Positions 36,597-45,187 of a stretch of 64,000 nucleotides of DNA are shown here, piece by piece. Numbering within the stretch: the stretch's first letter is position 1; each line of letters opens with the position of its first letter. The notes under the pieces were generated by a model. The model was given only the letters and a program-made list of their open reading frames with translations. It ran no database searches and was not told the DNA's origin. The position numbers were made by a program, and so were the translations under genes. The stretch comes from UBA7332 sp051657165 (lineage in GTDB: Bacteria; Bacteroidota; Bacteroidia; Bacteroidales; UBA7332), in NCBI GenBank assembly GCA_051657165.1, contig JBOFKD010000243.1:1-64000 (forward strand). The letters are read 5' to 3'.

Positions 36597-37772
36597 TTAA
36601 TTCTCAGGATATAATAAATAAGGAGCACGCTGTTGTTTGAACTTCGTTACATCATCAGCCCACATTGCCTTAATTTCAGCAGCACTTTTCCCCTGTTTGA
36701 TCATCTTACGTACATAATCAACTCCTATAAGCTTTTCAAAGAAAGGACGAAAGAAGTGATCATCCAGATTCAGATTATTATAAGCATCAATTACAGGACC
36801 CAGATCCACACCATTTTTCCATACCTCTTCGTTCGAAGGAACAGTTTGCATATCTACACCATAGCATGTTTTATTTAACTGAGGAGGAAACTTTGCTCCC
36901 GGGATACTTCGTGGAGTGAATTCAAAATCATATCCTTTCATGTTGGGGTGTCCGTAAACCTGAAAAGGAAAATCTGTTCCACGGCCTAAACTAACAGGTG
37001 TAGCTTCAAAGAAACAAAGAACAGGATAAAGATAAATCGAACGCATATTCGGAAGGTTCGGAGACGGAGCTACCGGTAACTCGTACATCGTCTGATGTGT
37101 ATAATTCTTGCATTTTACAACATTTACATCACACTGACGACCTTCCGGCAACCATTTCTCGCCATTAATCATCATCGCCAGTTCACCCAGAGTCATACCA
37201 TGTACGACAGGTATCGGCAACCATCCCACACCCGATTTGTGTTTCATATCCAGAATCGGACCATCCACATAATGTCCGTTCGGATTCGGACGGTCCAGCA
37301 CGATCATTTTAACGTTATTCTCGGCACAAGCATCCATCATACGTGCCATTGTGGTCAGATAAGTATAATAGCGTAAACCTACATCCTGTAAATCATATAC
37401 CAGAACATCAATACTTTTCATAACTTCCGCATTGGGTTTTCCGGTATCTCCGTCATATAATGAGCGAATAGGAATTCCTGTTTTCTGATCAACAGAGCTA
37501 CTCACATGCTCGCCTGCATCAGCATCTCCTCTGAAACCGTGTTCAGGCGAAAAAATAGATACTACATTATATTTTTTCCGGTGAAGAAAATCTACAAGAT
37601 GCTCATTTCCGATCATACCTGTATGGTTAGATAAAACCGCAATCTTTTTCCCTTTCAGTAAAGGCAGATATTCATCTGTAGATTCAGCACCTACTTTTAC
37701 CGGTGCACTTTTAGCAAAACAGGTCATTACAACCATTACTAATACAGAGATCGTTAAACAGAGTTTTTTCAT
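36597..37772 (-). CDS. namZ: NamZ-type exo-beta-N-acetylmuramidase (DUF1343, GH171)
   Basis: 391 residues with a signal peptide (VVMTCFAKSA). The DUF1343 hallmarks are all present: GKKIAVLSNHTGMIG, SIFSPEHGFRGDADAGE, DVLVYDLQDVGLRYYTYLTT, IVLDRPNPNGHYVDGPIL, PVVHGMTLGELA and SLGRGTDFPFQVYGHPN. B. subtilis NamZ of this family cleaves non-reducing terminal MurNAc from murein chains, and homologues occur in Tannerella. It heads the operon that includes a symporter, GH20, an AmiE-like hydrolase and a DigH-like hydrolase, strongly suggesting murein fragment processing. The symbol is assigned by family membership. Confidence 0.88.
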   Translation of the reverse strand: MKKLCLTISVLVMVVMTCFAKSAPVKVGAESTDEYLPLLKGKKIAVLSNHTGMIGNEHLVDFLHRKKYNVVSIFSPEHGFRGDADAGEHVSSSVDQKTGIPIRSLYDGDTGKPNAEVMKSIDVLVYDLQDVGLRYYTYLTTMARMMDACAENNVKMIVLDRPNPNGHYVDGPILDMKHKSGVGWLPIPVVHGMTLGELAMMINGEKWLPEGRQCDVNVVKCKNYTHQTMYELPVAPSPNLPNMRSIYLYPVLCFFEATPVSLGRGTDFPFQVYGHPNMKGYDFEFTPRSIPGAKFPPQLNKTCYGVDMQTVPSNEEVWKNGVDLGPVIDAYNNLNLDDHFFRPFFEKLIGVDYVRKMIKQGKSAAEIKAMWADDVTKFKQQRAPYLLYPEN

Positions 37773-37890
37773 AAAGCTGAGTTAGTCGTTAGTGTTTTAA
37801 GATTCGAGAAGGTCATTCATGTTCTAAAATTTTGATTTCTCTTTTATGTGCCCTGCACTTTTGTACCGGATATATCAAAATGTTCTTTCT

Positions 37891-37898
37891 CAAAAGTA
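37891..37898 (-). promoter_or_regulatory. Possible -7 box of the namZ operon promoter
   Basis: On the minus strand this reads TACTTTTG, matching TAnnTTTG, about 120 bases before the namZ start; no convincing -33 box was seen. The remaining 37773-38175 stretch is AT-rich and holds no gene I can support. Confidence 0.35.
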
Positions 37899-38175
37899 AA
37901 CAAACGTTTCATCCAGACACTATTTTAATATATATTTTAACAATAAGAAATAAATAATCACTTAACTATCCTTACGATACCCATACAACTCTTATAAATA
38001 AGTCTCATACAAAAACTACACTACTAACAGATATTAAATCAATAGGTTTAAAAATATCAAATACTACTATACAGAGCAATAATTAACAAAGTTAAACAGC
38101 ACAAGAATAATAAAGAACAGCACCCGGCCTTTAGAGAGCTATCTGACATAAACTCATAAAAAAACCACTAATAAA

Positions 38176-38206
38176 TTTGCAGTAACAAAAAACTATCGTA
38201 TCTTTG
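38176..38206 (+). promoter_or_regulatory. Promoter of the initiator tRNA gene
   Basis: TTTG (38176-38179) and TATCTTTG (38199-38206) are separated by exactly 19 bases, a full match to the Bacteroidetes housekeeping promoter. The tRNA begins 12 bases after the -7 box. Confidence 0.75.
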
Positions 38207-38218
38207 CATCATAAACAT

Positions 38219-38290
<72 letters not shown>

Positions 38291-38299
38291 CTAAGTAAA

Positions 38300-38330
38300 A
38301 GAGGTTTCAGAGATGAAGCCTCTTTTTTTT
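38300..38330 (+). terminator. Terminator after the tRNA
   Basis: GAGGTTTCA and TGAAGCCTC form a 9-bp stem with a GAGA loop, followed by eight T. Confidence 0.9.
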
Positions 38331-38515
38331 GTTATACAGATACACATCCGGGATGCCCGAATCTACATTTGGGTATCCGAAATAACTCCCGGAAAGTATC
38401 GCCAGAACATATGAATATATATTTTCATTTAAATAATCTTGTACGTCCATACGGTTGAAAATTCAGACTATCCTTTCGTTTACAATAAACACACTACATG
38501 AAGTTTTTGATTTTC

Positions 38516-38722
38516 ATTTGCCATCATTTGCCATACGCGCTAAAAAACAAAATAAATATCTAATTATCAAATATATACATCATGGCAAATACTATGGCAA
38601 TTCATGGCAATTGAATTTGATTTGCCATAGTATTTGCCATAGCAATCGCCATACATTAACTGATTGTTATCTAGCCAATTATATATAAAGATATGCTCCA
38701 ATGGCAATTCATGGCAATTAAA
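38516..38722. repeat. ATGGCAA/TTGCCAT word cluster with perfect 19-bp inverted repeat
   Basis: About ten copies of ATGGCAA or its complement occur within 210 bases. ATGGCAAATACTATGGCAA (38582-38600) is perfectly inverted at 38622-38640, so the DNA could form a long cruciform or hairpin. No credible gene overlaps: the open frames here have no start context and consist of translated repeats. Confidence 0.8.
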
Positions 38723-38785
38723 ACAGAAAAACTCTGTGTACCGTTTTTTAATCACTTTATAGCTTCCGAAAATCCTCTTAAATGA

Positions 38786-38910
38786 TTTCCCACTTCCTCT
38801 TAAGCAAATTTCCAACTGCATGATCATACCCGTTTGCAAGTAGCAAAATAAAATTAGCAAGTAGCAAAATAAGTTTTGCAAGTAGCAAACTGAAATTTGC
38901 TACTTGCAAA
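38786..38910. repeat. GCAAGTAGCAAA repeat array with longer dispersed element
   Basis: TTTGCAAGTAGCAAA or near-copies lie at 38833-38847, 38854-38868, 38875-38889 and inverted at 38896-38910. The flank at 38786-38832, read in reverse, matches the plus strand at 50693-50740 (ATGATC, TGCAGTTGGAAATTTGCTTA, then AGAG), so a unit of about 60 bases is dispersed in the genome. Confidence 0.8.
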
Positions 38911-39052
38911 TAAACACACTCATAAAAACCTCCGTTCCGCTTCATAAAAACAACCGTATATCATTGTTTCCCCAACCGTATATATTCGCAAGGATAAACC
39001 GATAATTAATTGCTGTATATAAGTTACTTAGTTCATTCAACCGCATCCTTTA

Positions 39053-39146
39053 CAAATCCGCTCCGGAGGGGGTACAAATCCGCTCCGGACCGGTTTTATT
39101 TCCGCTCCGGAGCGGATTGTATTCCGGTCCGGAGCGGAAATATAAA
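39053..39146. repeat. CCGCTCCGGAGCGG palindrome cluster
   Basis: Five copies of CCGCTCCGGA, its complement TCCGGAGCGG or a variant occur within about 95 bases, alternating orientation; the fullest is TTCCGCTCCGGAGCGGA. The GC-rich words contrast with the AT-rich surroundings. Confidence 0.75.
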
Positions 39147-39302
39147 TCATCCGTATTTCGCAACTAAACCATCCGTATATAATAAATAATTCCTCCTTTG
39201 TTCCGACTAATATATACGTATATTCGCTGGCATTTATACCTTTTTCTATCTGTAAATCTAAGTTTTATCCAACTGTTCTGAAATCCTCTTTAGTGAGAAT
39301 AT

Positions 39303-39500
39303 TTAATTTCCGGCGGTGGTTGTTTGTGAAAAAGTCAGACAAAAACTACTTTCTGAAAGATTGTAAAGCAACCAACAAACAACCACCTTCGGGGTTGCAA
39401 GACTTGGGTGTTTCTCTTTTCCACGGGTAGAAGCAATACTCCTGAAGGAGTCTATTGCTTCTACGCCGCGGTTACAGACAAATAATCCCTTCGGGATTAA
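39303..39500. repeat. Structured repeat element, copy 1
   Basis: Three stems can be drawn: GGTGGTTGTTTGT (39315-39327) with ACAAACAACCACC (39375-39387); AGAAGCAATA with TATTGCTTCT around a CTCCTGAAGGAG hairpin (about 39428-39461); and AATCCC-TTCG-GGATT (39483-39497), which has a stable UUCG-type tetraloop. The parts recur at 39684-39843. A 76-codon minus-strand frame covers it but looks like translated repeat. Confidence 0.7.
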
Positions 39501-39547
39501 TAAAAAAAGCATTAATCTGAGAATCAGTACCATTTACTATTACTCCT

Positions 39548-39665
39548 TACAAGATCCGTATCCACTACGAATAATCTTCTTCGCAATGGATCTTTTCTTT
39601 TACGCCGAAGGTGTAATTTATCTGTAACCGCGGGTGACGACCGATTGAGGGAGTCGACCCGTGGA
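39548..39665. repeat. Inverted-repeat spacer between the two structured repeats
   Basis: TCTGTAACCGCGG (about 39619-39631) is the exact complement of CCGCGGTTACAGA in copy 1 (about 39467-39479). CGCGGGTGACGAC pairs with GTCGACCCGTGG next to it, and AAGATCC (39549-39555) with GGATCTT further on. No gene is seen. Confidence 0.6.
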
Positions 39666-39683
39666 TAGTAACGTTAACTTAGC

Positions 39684-39843
39684 CTCAACCCCGGCGGTGG
39701 TTGTTTGTGAAAAGCATACAGCTTCAATCGTCTAAAAGTTTATAAATAAACCCTCAAACAACCATCTTCGGAGTTGCAAGACCTGGATGTTTCTCTTTTC
39801 CACGGGCAGAAGCAATTACAAACAAATAATCCCTTCGGGATTA
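39684..39843. repeat. Structured repeat element, copy 2
   Basis: Shares with copy 1 the GGCGGTGGTTGTTTGTGAAA start, the complementary CAAACAACCATC arm, the GTTGCAAGAC and TTTCTCTTTTCCACGGG segments, and the ATAATCCCTTCGGGATTAA hairpin. The inner AGAAGCAAT hairpin is shortened. Confidence 0.7.
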
Positions 39844-39851
39844 AAAAACAA

Positions 39852-39888
39852 AAAAAAGAGTTCTCCGGGACGAACCTCAGAGAACCCT
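39852..39888 (-). terminator. Terminator of the META-domain gene
   Basis: On the minus strand GGGTTCTC (39887-39880) pairs with GAGAACTC (39865-39858), followed by a run of T. Confidence 0.8.
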
Positions 39889-39921
39889 TTAAGTGCAGAT
39901 TAACCAATATCTTCTATTTTA

Positions 39922-40365
39922 TTATTTACGCGGAGCAACAACAAACAATGTTTCTCCGGCGCTATTCACAAAAGCATAACGATCTTTTCCTGCTGCTTTA
40001 ACAGCTGCCACCTCGTTCAATGCTTTCAGATATGCTCCTTCAGTAGCCATATCCGGACAAGCCATACGTGTTGTCATAACAGCCGGAAAGCTTATTGCTG
40101 AGATATTATCTGATGAAAGGATGAAGTTTCCGTTTGTAATATTACATCCACCTTTCCCGTGCAGGCGATTATCAGCAAAGTTCAGCTCCATAAATGGTCC
40201 ATTCTCTGAAGGCTGGATTGCTTTTCCGTTTAGTTCAACCACATTCCACGACCCGTTCAGACTTTTCACATCTACAGTCTGAGCTTTAGCTGCTTTCTTT
40301 GAGCAGTTACATGAAGTAAATCCCACCATACCTAATATAGCTAAAGCCATTACTAATTGTTTCAT
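39922..40365 (-). CDS. META-domain (HslJ-like) lipoprotein
   Basis: 147 residues with a lipoprotein signal (lipobox before C19, GFTSCNCS). The META domain covers about 37-140: LNGSWNVVELNGKAI, LHGKGGCNITNG and the MACPDMATEGAYLKALNEV motif shared with E. coli HslJ. Members are small envelope proteins linked to stress or novobiocin tolerance in E. coli; the molecular role is not known. A good terminator follows. The gene lies 66 bases after the HD-domain gene on the same strand. Confidence 0.9.
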   Translation of the reverse strand: MKQLVMALAILGMVGFTSCNCSKKAAKAQTVDVKSLNGSWNVVELNGKAIQPSENGPFMELNFADNRLHGKGGCNITNGNFILSSDNISAISFPAVMTTRMACPDMATEGAYLKALNEVAAVKAAGKDRYAFVNSAGETLFVVAPRK

Positions 40366-40431
40366 AACACATTTATTTTATGATTGTATAATTGCAAGAC
40401 GACAATAACTGCATGAATGCTGCATTTCATC

Positions 40432-42513
40432 TTACGATTTCTTTGATTCACCCGATCCGTCTGCCATCAGTGTAGGGTAACTGATCCGCGTATGATAGAT
40501 GATTTTGAGCTTTTCAATAAAGCATCTTTTTACCAACTCTACATGCTGGAATGTGATTGAGGCATTCTTAAACATCCCTTCTGCAATCTGAGCATCAATG
40601 ATACGTTCGACCAATTCGCTAATCGAAGCCTCGGTATATTCTTTCAGACTTCGGGAAGCTGCCTCCACGGCATCAGCCATCATCACAAGAGCTAACTCTT
40701 TAGAAAATGGTTTTGGCCCCGGATAAGTAAATTTCTCATCATTAACGATCCGGTCAGGATATTTGTTTTTGAATGAGTAATAAAAATATTTAGCCTTGCT
40801 GTCTCCGTGGTGTGTACGAATAAAATCAGCAATGGCTTCCGGCAGACCTATTTTCTTCGCTATTCTTAAGCCGTTAGAAACATGATCAATAACAATCTGT
40901 GCACTTACCTCGAAATCCAGCTTATCATGTGGATTGACTCCACTTTGATTCTCTGTAAAAAAGACCGGATTTTCCATCTTCCCTATATCATGATACAAAG
41001 CCCCGGTTCTGACTAAAGCCGCATTGGCATTGATTTTCAGAGCGGCATCAGCTGCCAGGTTTGACACTTGCAACGAGTGTTGAAATGTTCCGGGACAAAC
41101 TTCTGAGAACTCCCTCAATATAGGAAGATTAATATTTGAGAGCTCTACTAATGTCACGTTAGACACAAACCCAAAGCTCTTTTCAAAAATATAGATCAAT
41201 AAATAAGTAAACAGCAACGAACAACTATTCACAAAGAACGCCAGAAATATTCGCCAGTTCAGACGTGTCCAATCTCCGTCCTGATGCAATGTGTAGGCTG
41301 TGTAGAACACACAGTATGTAAGAAAAATATATCCGGCTGCGCTGACTAGCTGTGAACGTTCGGTCAGATCGCGGAGCGAATAAATAGCCGTCATACCCAC
41401 AGTGAGCTGAAGAAACAGGAACTCGAAGGGGAACGGAGCCATGAATGAACATATTAATATGGTGATAATATGCGTAAACAGTGCAGTACGTGAGTCAAAG
41501 AATGTGCGCACAACCAAAGGCACAATCGCGTATGGCACAAAGTATATACTAAACAAACGCATAGAAGATACGGATGCTGTTAGCAATACAAGCGACACGA
41601 TCATTATAAGAATAAAGAGAACCATTTTCTTCTTCTTAAAAGCCGAATAGCGGAACAGACGTAAATACAAAAACATATTTATAAATAGTCCGATAACCAG
41701 CAACACCTCCCCGATCAAAGCCCATATCTGCTGATTAATACTACCACTCCTTTCTTCGGAAACTTTCTTTAATGAATAAAGGATATCGTATGTTCGGGGA
41801 GAGACAATCTCACCTTTATCTATAATACGCTCATCAGCCTGTACCATACCCGAAGCTGTAGATATTTTAGCGAGCAGCTCTTTTCTGGATTGCTGAGATT
41901 TTCGCACATCCTCAACCATATTGGCAACTAAATAATTACTTACATCCAATGATTGAAGAACAGATCTGTTAAGGGATGCGGGCATATGACGTATAACCTG
42001 CTCATAAGCTTCTTTTACTGACAATATCTGATTCAGCGAAACGGGACGACCTGTCGAGTTTTTGATCAGCATCAGAGAACTTACACCCTCTTTGAGTAAC
42101 TGATCTTTCGTCTGGGTAAGCAGAATACCATTGGTATAAATCTTTTTCAACTCGGTCTCCAGATAATTATAATACAGAGGGGAAGCTTTGGCAAACAGGA
42201 AGCTGTTAAAGTCCGTCTTTAATTTACTCAGTTGTCTGATTGAGACAGAATCTTCCATTTGATAATATGGCTGGTAATATTTCAGAATACTATCCTGCTC
42301 TTTCTTAATCTGCGCATCTGTTTTATAAATTGGAAAATCATAAGAAGCTGTCAGCAGACCATAATGCCAGGGTTTTCCTTCAGCAAATTCATAACGAAAT
42401 TTCCCTTCACGCGGAAACACATAAAGGATCAATATAATAGCCAGCAGAAACATGGCTCCTCTGATCACACGATCATCCAGCTCATTATACCATTTTTTAG
42501 TATTTTTCTTCAT
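40432..42513 (-). CDS. 7TM-HD cyclic-dinucleotide phosphodiesterase (PgpH-like)
   Basis: 693 residues. After a membrane anchor (about 17-33) a large extracytoplasmic 7TMR-HDED region runs to about 265, then about seven transmembrane helices to about 450, and a cytoplasmic HD domain with CPGTFQHSLQVSNLA, ALYHDIGK (around residue 505), ADFIRTHHGD and MADAVEAASRSL. This is the PgpH architecture, which hydrolyses cyclic di-AMP in Firmicutes; Bacteroidetes carry one such protein as a standard. The longer sensor part may detect an envelope signal. Activity on c-di-AMP is inferred from the family. Confidence 0.9.
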   Translation of the reverse strand: MKKNTKKWYNELDDRVIRGAMFLLAIILILYVFPREGKFRYEFAEGKPWHYGLLTASYDFPIYKTDAQIKKEQDSILKYYQPYYQMEDSVSIRQLSKLKTDFNSFLFAKASPLYYNYLETELKKIYTNGILLTQTKDQLLKEGVSSLMLIKNSTGRPVSLNQILSVKEAYEQVIRHMPASLNRSVLQSLDVSNYLVANMVEDVRKSQQSRKELLAKISTASGMVQADERIIDKGEIVSPRTYDILYSLKKVSEERSGSINQQIWALIGEVLLVIGLFINMFLYLRLFRYSAFKKKKMVLFILIMIVSLVLLTASVSSMRLFSIYFVPYAIVPLVVRTFFDSRTALFTHIITILICSFMAPFPFEFLFLQLTVGMTAIYSLRDLTERSQLVSAAGYIFLTYCVFYTAYTLHQDGDWTRLNWRIFLAFFVNSCSLLFTYLLIYIFEKSFGFVSNVTLVELSNINLPILREFSEVCPGTFQHSLQVSNLAADAALKINANAALVRTGALYHDIGKMENPVFFTENQSGVNPHDKLDFEVSAQIVIDHVSNGLRIAKKIGLPEAIADFIRTHHGDSKAKYFYYSFKNKYPDRIVNDEKFTYPGPKPFSKELALVMMADAVEAASRSLKEYTEASISELVERIIDAQIAEGMFKNASITFQHVELVKRCFIEKLKIIYHTRISYPTLMADGSGESKKS

Positions 42514-42790
42514 GCAAAAAACGTATTTGAGAGATTATTTATACAAAACAACCCTCCTGTTTATTCAATATTTATACATCCGGCATACAGGAACGAATGC
42601 ACTATATCCGGAAATACATTATTTATCCTTTTACTATAACAAAAAAGTATGATAAACATACACATATCTCTTGATATAGAAAGATACAAATGTAGTCATT
42701 TTAACGTCAAATTCGTATTTTTAATATCAAATCGCAACCTCTTACGATAGAAAAAAAGCGGCACTATGAAAAAATTTACAAGAAATATAC

Positions 42791-42819
42791 TTGTTTATTC
42801 CGAAAAAGGTATATTTTTG
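42791..42819 (+). promoter_or_regulatory. Probable promoter of the arginine operon
   Basis: TTG (42791-42793) and TATTTTTG (42812-42819) lie 18 bases apart, and the argR start is 30 bases downstream of the -7 box. The remainder of the divergent gap 42514-42790 shows nothing else I can name. Confidence 0.55.
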
Positions 42820-42848
42820 CAGAGTAAACAGAATAAATATTCCATCTT

Positions 42849-43313
42849 ATGAAACATAGAAGACTTGAAGCTATCAAAGAAATTATTATTGAGAACAACG
42901 TAGGAAGTCAGGATGAAATCCTTACTCTTCTCAACCAAAGAGGGTTCGTTTTAACGCAGGCTACACTATCCCGTGATCTTAAATTTCTAAAGATTGCCAA
43001 AGTCCCAAGTGACCAGGGTGGTTATATTTATACAATCCCAATGGTATCAAGAGCGGCTAACAGAGACAATGAAGGCATCAGCGGAATAAACAGCGAAGTC
43101 ACAATTGAATTCTCCGGACTATTTGCCGTTTTGAAAACCAAACCGGGATATGCCGGAGGTATTGCATCAGACATCGACAATGGTGCATCAAATGAAATCA
43201 TCGGAACAATCGCGGGAGACGATACCATTCTTTTAATCCCGAGAGAAGGAATTACCAGAAGTAAAATAATCGAAACATTAGGAACAATTATTCCTAATCT
43301 TAAAATCGTTTAA
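42849..43313 (+). CDS. argR: Arginine repressor ArgR
   Basis: 154 residues, normal for ArgR. The N-terminal winged helix-turn-helix (QDEILTLLNQRGFVLTQATLSRDLKFL) and the C-terminal oligomerisation/arginine-binding domain (LFAVLKTKPGYAGGIASDID, IIGTIAGDDTILLIP) are both present. ArgR senses arginine and represses biosynthetic genes; as first gene of the operon it is probably autoregulated. The next gene starts 16 bases downstream. Confidence 0.95.
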   Translation: MKHRRLEAIKEIIIENNVGSQDEILTLLNQRGFVLTQATLSRDLKFLKIAKVPSDQGGYIYTIPMVSRAANRDNEGISGINSEVTIEFSGLFAVLKTKPGYAGGIASDIDNGASNEIIGTIAGDDTILLIPREGITRSKIIETLGTIIPNLKIV

Positions 43314-43329
43314 GTAGAATTAAACACAC

Positions 43330-43917
43330 ATGAACCCTACTATTAAGGTTGTTGTAGCCGGAAAGGAACATCTTCCTTTCGTGGATATCATTCTCGATAC
43401 GATCGAGAAAGCAGCAAAGGTCAGAGGAACGGGTATTGCACGAAGAAGCAATGAGTATGTTTCTCAAAAAATGCTGGAAGGAAAAGCAATCATTGCTTTA
43501 ACCGAAAATAATGAATTTGCAGGTTTCTGCTATATCGAAAGCTGGGGTAATAAATCCTTCGTTGCCAATTCAGGGCTTATTGTAGCGGATAAATTCCGTG
43601 GATTAGGTCTTGCAAAAGCCATTAAGAAAAGAGCTTTCATGCTATCCCGTGAAATGTTCCCAAATGCCAAAATATTTGGATTAACAACAGGGGCCGCAGT
43701 CATGAAGATTAATACTGAGCTGGGATACAGAGCTGTAACATTTGCAGAGCTGACAGATGACGAAGCTTTTTGGAAAGGTTGTGAAAGTTGCGTAAACTAT
43801 GATATTTTACAACGATCAAACAGACGTTTTTGCATGTGTACAGGTATGCTTTTCGACCCGCAGGAACAACGTAAAGATGTAATGGAAGGAGTTAGCCGGG
43901 CAATTGTACTGGTTTAA
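43330..43917 (+). CDS. GNAT acyltransferase, probable N-succinylglutamate synthase
   Basis: 195 residues with a GNAT fold: FAGFCYIESWGNKSFVANSGLIV, then ADKFRGLGLAKAIKKRAF (acyl-CoA loop RGLGLA) and an ALTENN strand before it. In Bacteroides the protein at this place between argR and argG carries out the first step of arginine synthesis, acylation of glutamate, using succinyl-CoA, since this phylum uses N-succinyl intermediates. The C-terminal third has several cysteines (GCESCVNYDILQRSNRRFCMC). Operon position supports the role; the acyl donor is inferred from knowledge of Bacteroides. Confidence 0.8.
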   Translation: MNPTIKVVVAGKEHLPFVDIILDTIEKAAKVRGTGIARRSNEYVSQKMLEGKAIIALTENNEFAGFCYIESWGNKSFVANSGLIVADKFRGLGLAKAIKKRAFMLSREMFPNAKIFGLTTGAAVMKINTELGYRAVTFAELTDDEAFWKGCESCVNYDILQRSNRRFCMCTGMLFDPQEQRKDVMEGVSRAIVLV

Positions 43918-43973
43918 CAAACTCTCTTTCTTATTAATCAATCTATTAACAAACACACAAAACCAATTAGTCT

Positions 43974-45173
43974 ATGAAACCTAAAGTAGTTTTAGCATTT
44001 AGTGGTGGACTAGATACTTCATTTTGCTTGAAATATCTATCCGTAGAAAAAGGATATGATGTATATACAGCTATCGCAAACACAGGCGGATTCAGCGACG
44101 CAGATTTAAAAGCTATTGAGAAAAGAGCTTATGAACTGGGAGCTGTTAAACATGTAGCAATCGATGTCACTCAGGAATATTACGAGAAAAGCATTCGTTA
44201 TATGATCTTTGGTAACGTTCTTCGAAACGGTACTTATCCAATTTCAGTTAGCTCAGAACGCATCTTCCAGGCTATAGGAATCATCCAGTACGCAAAAGAA
44301 ATCGGAGCACAGGCTGTAGCTCACGGCAGTACCGGTGCGGGGAATGATCAGGTACGATTTGATCTTACATTTCAGGTTCTTGCTCCTGAAATCGAAATCA
44401 TCACTCCTACCCGCGATATGATCCTTACTCGTGAATATGAGATTAACTACCTGAAAGAGCATGGATTTGAAGCTGACTTCACAAAAATGGATTATTCCAT
44501 TAATAAAGGACTATGGGGTACGAGTATCGGTGGAAAGGAAACTTTACACTCAGATCAGACACTGCCGGAAAGTGCTTATCCGTCACAAATGACAGCCGAA
44601 GGCTCTGAAACGCTGACTTTAGGTTTTGAGAATGGAGAAATCAGCTCTGTTAACGGAGTACATTATAAAGACAAAGTAAAGGCAATTCAAACGATCGAAG
44701 AGATTGCTTCTAAATATGCCATTGGCCGTGATATGCATATCGGCGATACGATTATTGGTATTAAAGGGCGCGTAGGTTTTGAAGCTGCTGCACCGGTACT
44801 AATTATCAATGCACACAAAATGCTTGAAAAACATACCCTTTCAAAATGGCAGCAATACTGGAAAGAGCAGTTATCGACATGGTACGGTATGTTCCTTCAT
44901 GAAGCTCAGTATCTGGAGCCGGTTATGCGTGACATGGAAGCATTCCTTGAAAGCTCACAGGCTCACGTAACAGGAGATGTTATCGTAGAGCTACATCCTT
45001 ACCGCTATGTGCTGGTTGGCATAAATTCGGAATATGATCTGATGAAATCCGAATTTGGCGAATATGGAGAGATCAATAAAGCATGGACTGCCGATGATGC
45101 AAAAGGGTTTATTAAGATGATGTCTACCCCTTTGAAAATTTATCAGGCTACAGAATCAAAAAACAAAAAATAA
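43974..45173 (+). CDS. argG: Argininosuccinate synthase
   Basis: 399 residues. The N-terminal P-loop-like AFSGGLDTSFCLKYL (ATP pyrophosphatase motif) and the AHGSTGAGNDQVRFDL block identify ArgG, which condenses citrulline and aspartate using ATP. It lies 56 bases after the acyltransferase gene and is followed by a 94-base gap with an inverted repeat before argC. Confidence 0.96.
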   Translation: MKPKVVLAFSGGLDTSFCLKYLSVEKGYDVYTAIANTGGFSDADLKAIEKRAYELGAVKHVAIDVTQEYYEKSIRYMIFGNVLRNGTYPISVSSERIFQAIGIIQYAKEIGAQAVAHGSTGAGNDQVRFDLTFQVLAPEIEIITPTRDMILTREYEINYLKEHGFEADFTKMDYSINKGLWGTSIGGKETLHSDQTLPESAYPSQMTAEGSETLTLGFENGEISSVNGVHYKDKVKAIQTIEEIASKYAIGRDMHIGDTIIGIKGRVGFEAAAPVLIINAHKMLEKHTLSKWQQYWKEQLSTWYGMFLHEAQYLEPVMRDMEAFLESSQAHVTGDVIVELHPYRYVLVGINSEYDLMKSEFGEYGEINKAWTADDAKGFIKMMSTPLKIYQATESKNKK

Positions 45174-45187
45174 AAAGCATATAATCG

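Noticed and set aside
38567..38881. 104-codon minus-strand frame
   Set aside because: Built from ATGGCAA and CTTAAGAG words in a repeat field; no homology pattern.
38516..39146. CRISPR array
   Set aside because: Repeats are 7-15 bases, irregularly spaced and in both orientations; no cas genes.
39303..39533. 76-codon minus-strand frame
   Set aside because: Coincides with the structured repeat copy 1 and is not preserved in copy 2.
39303..39843. Retron or diversity-generating element
   Set aside because: No reverse transcriptase or template/variable repeat pair in the window.
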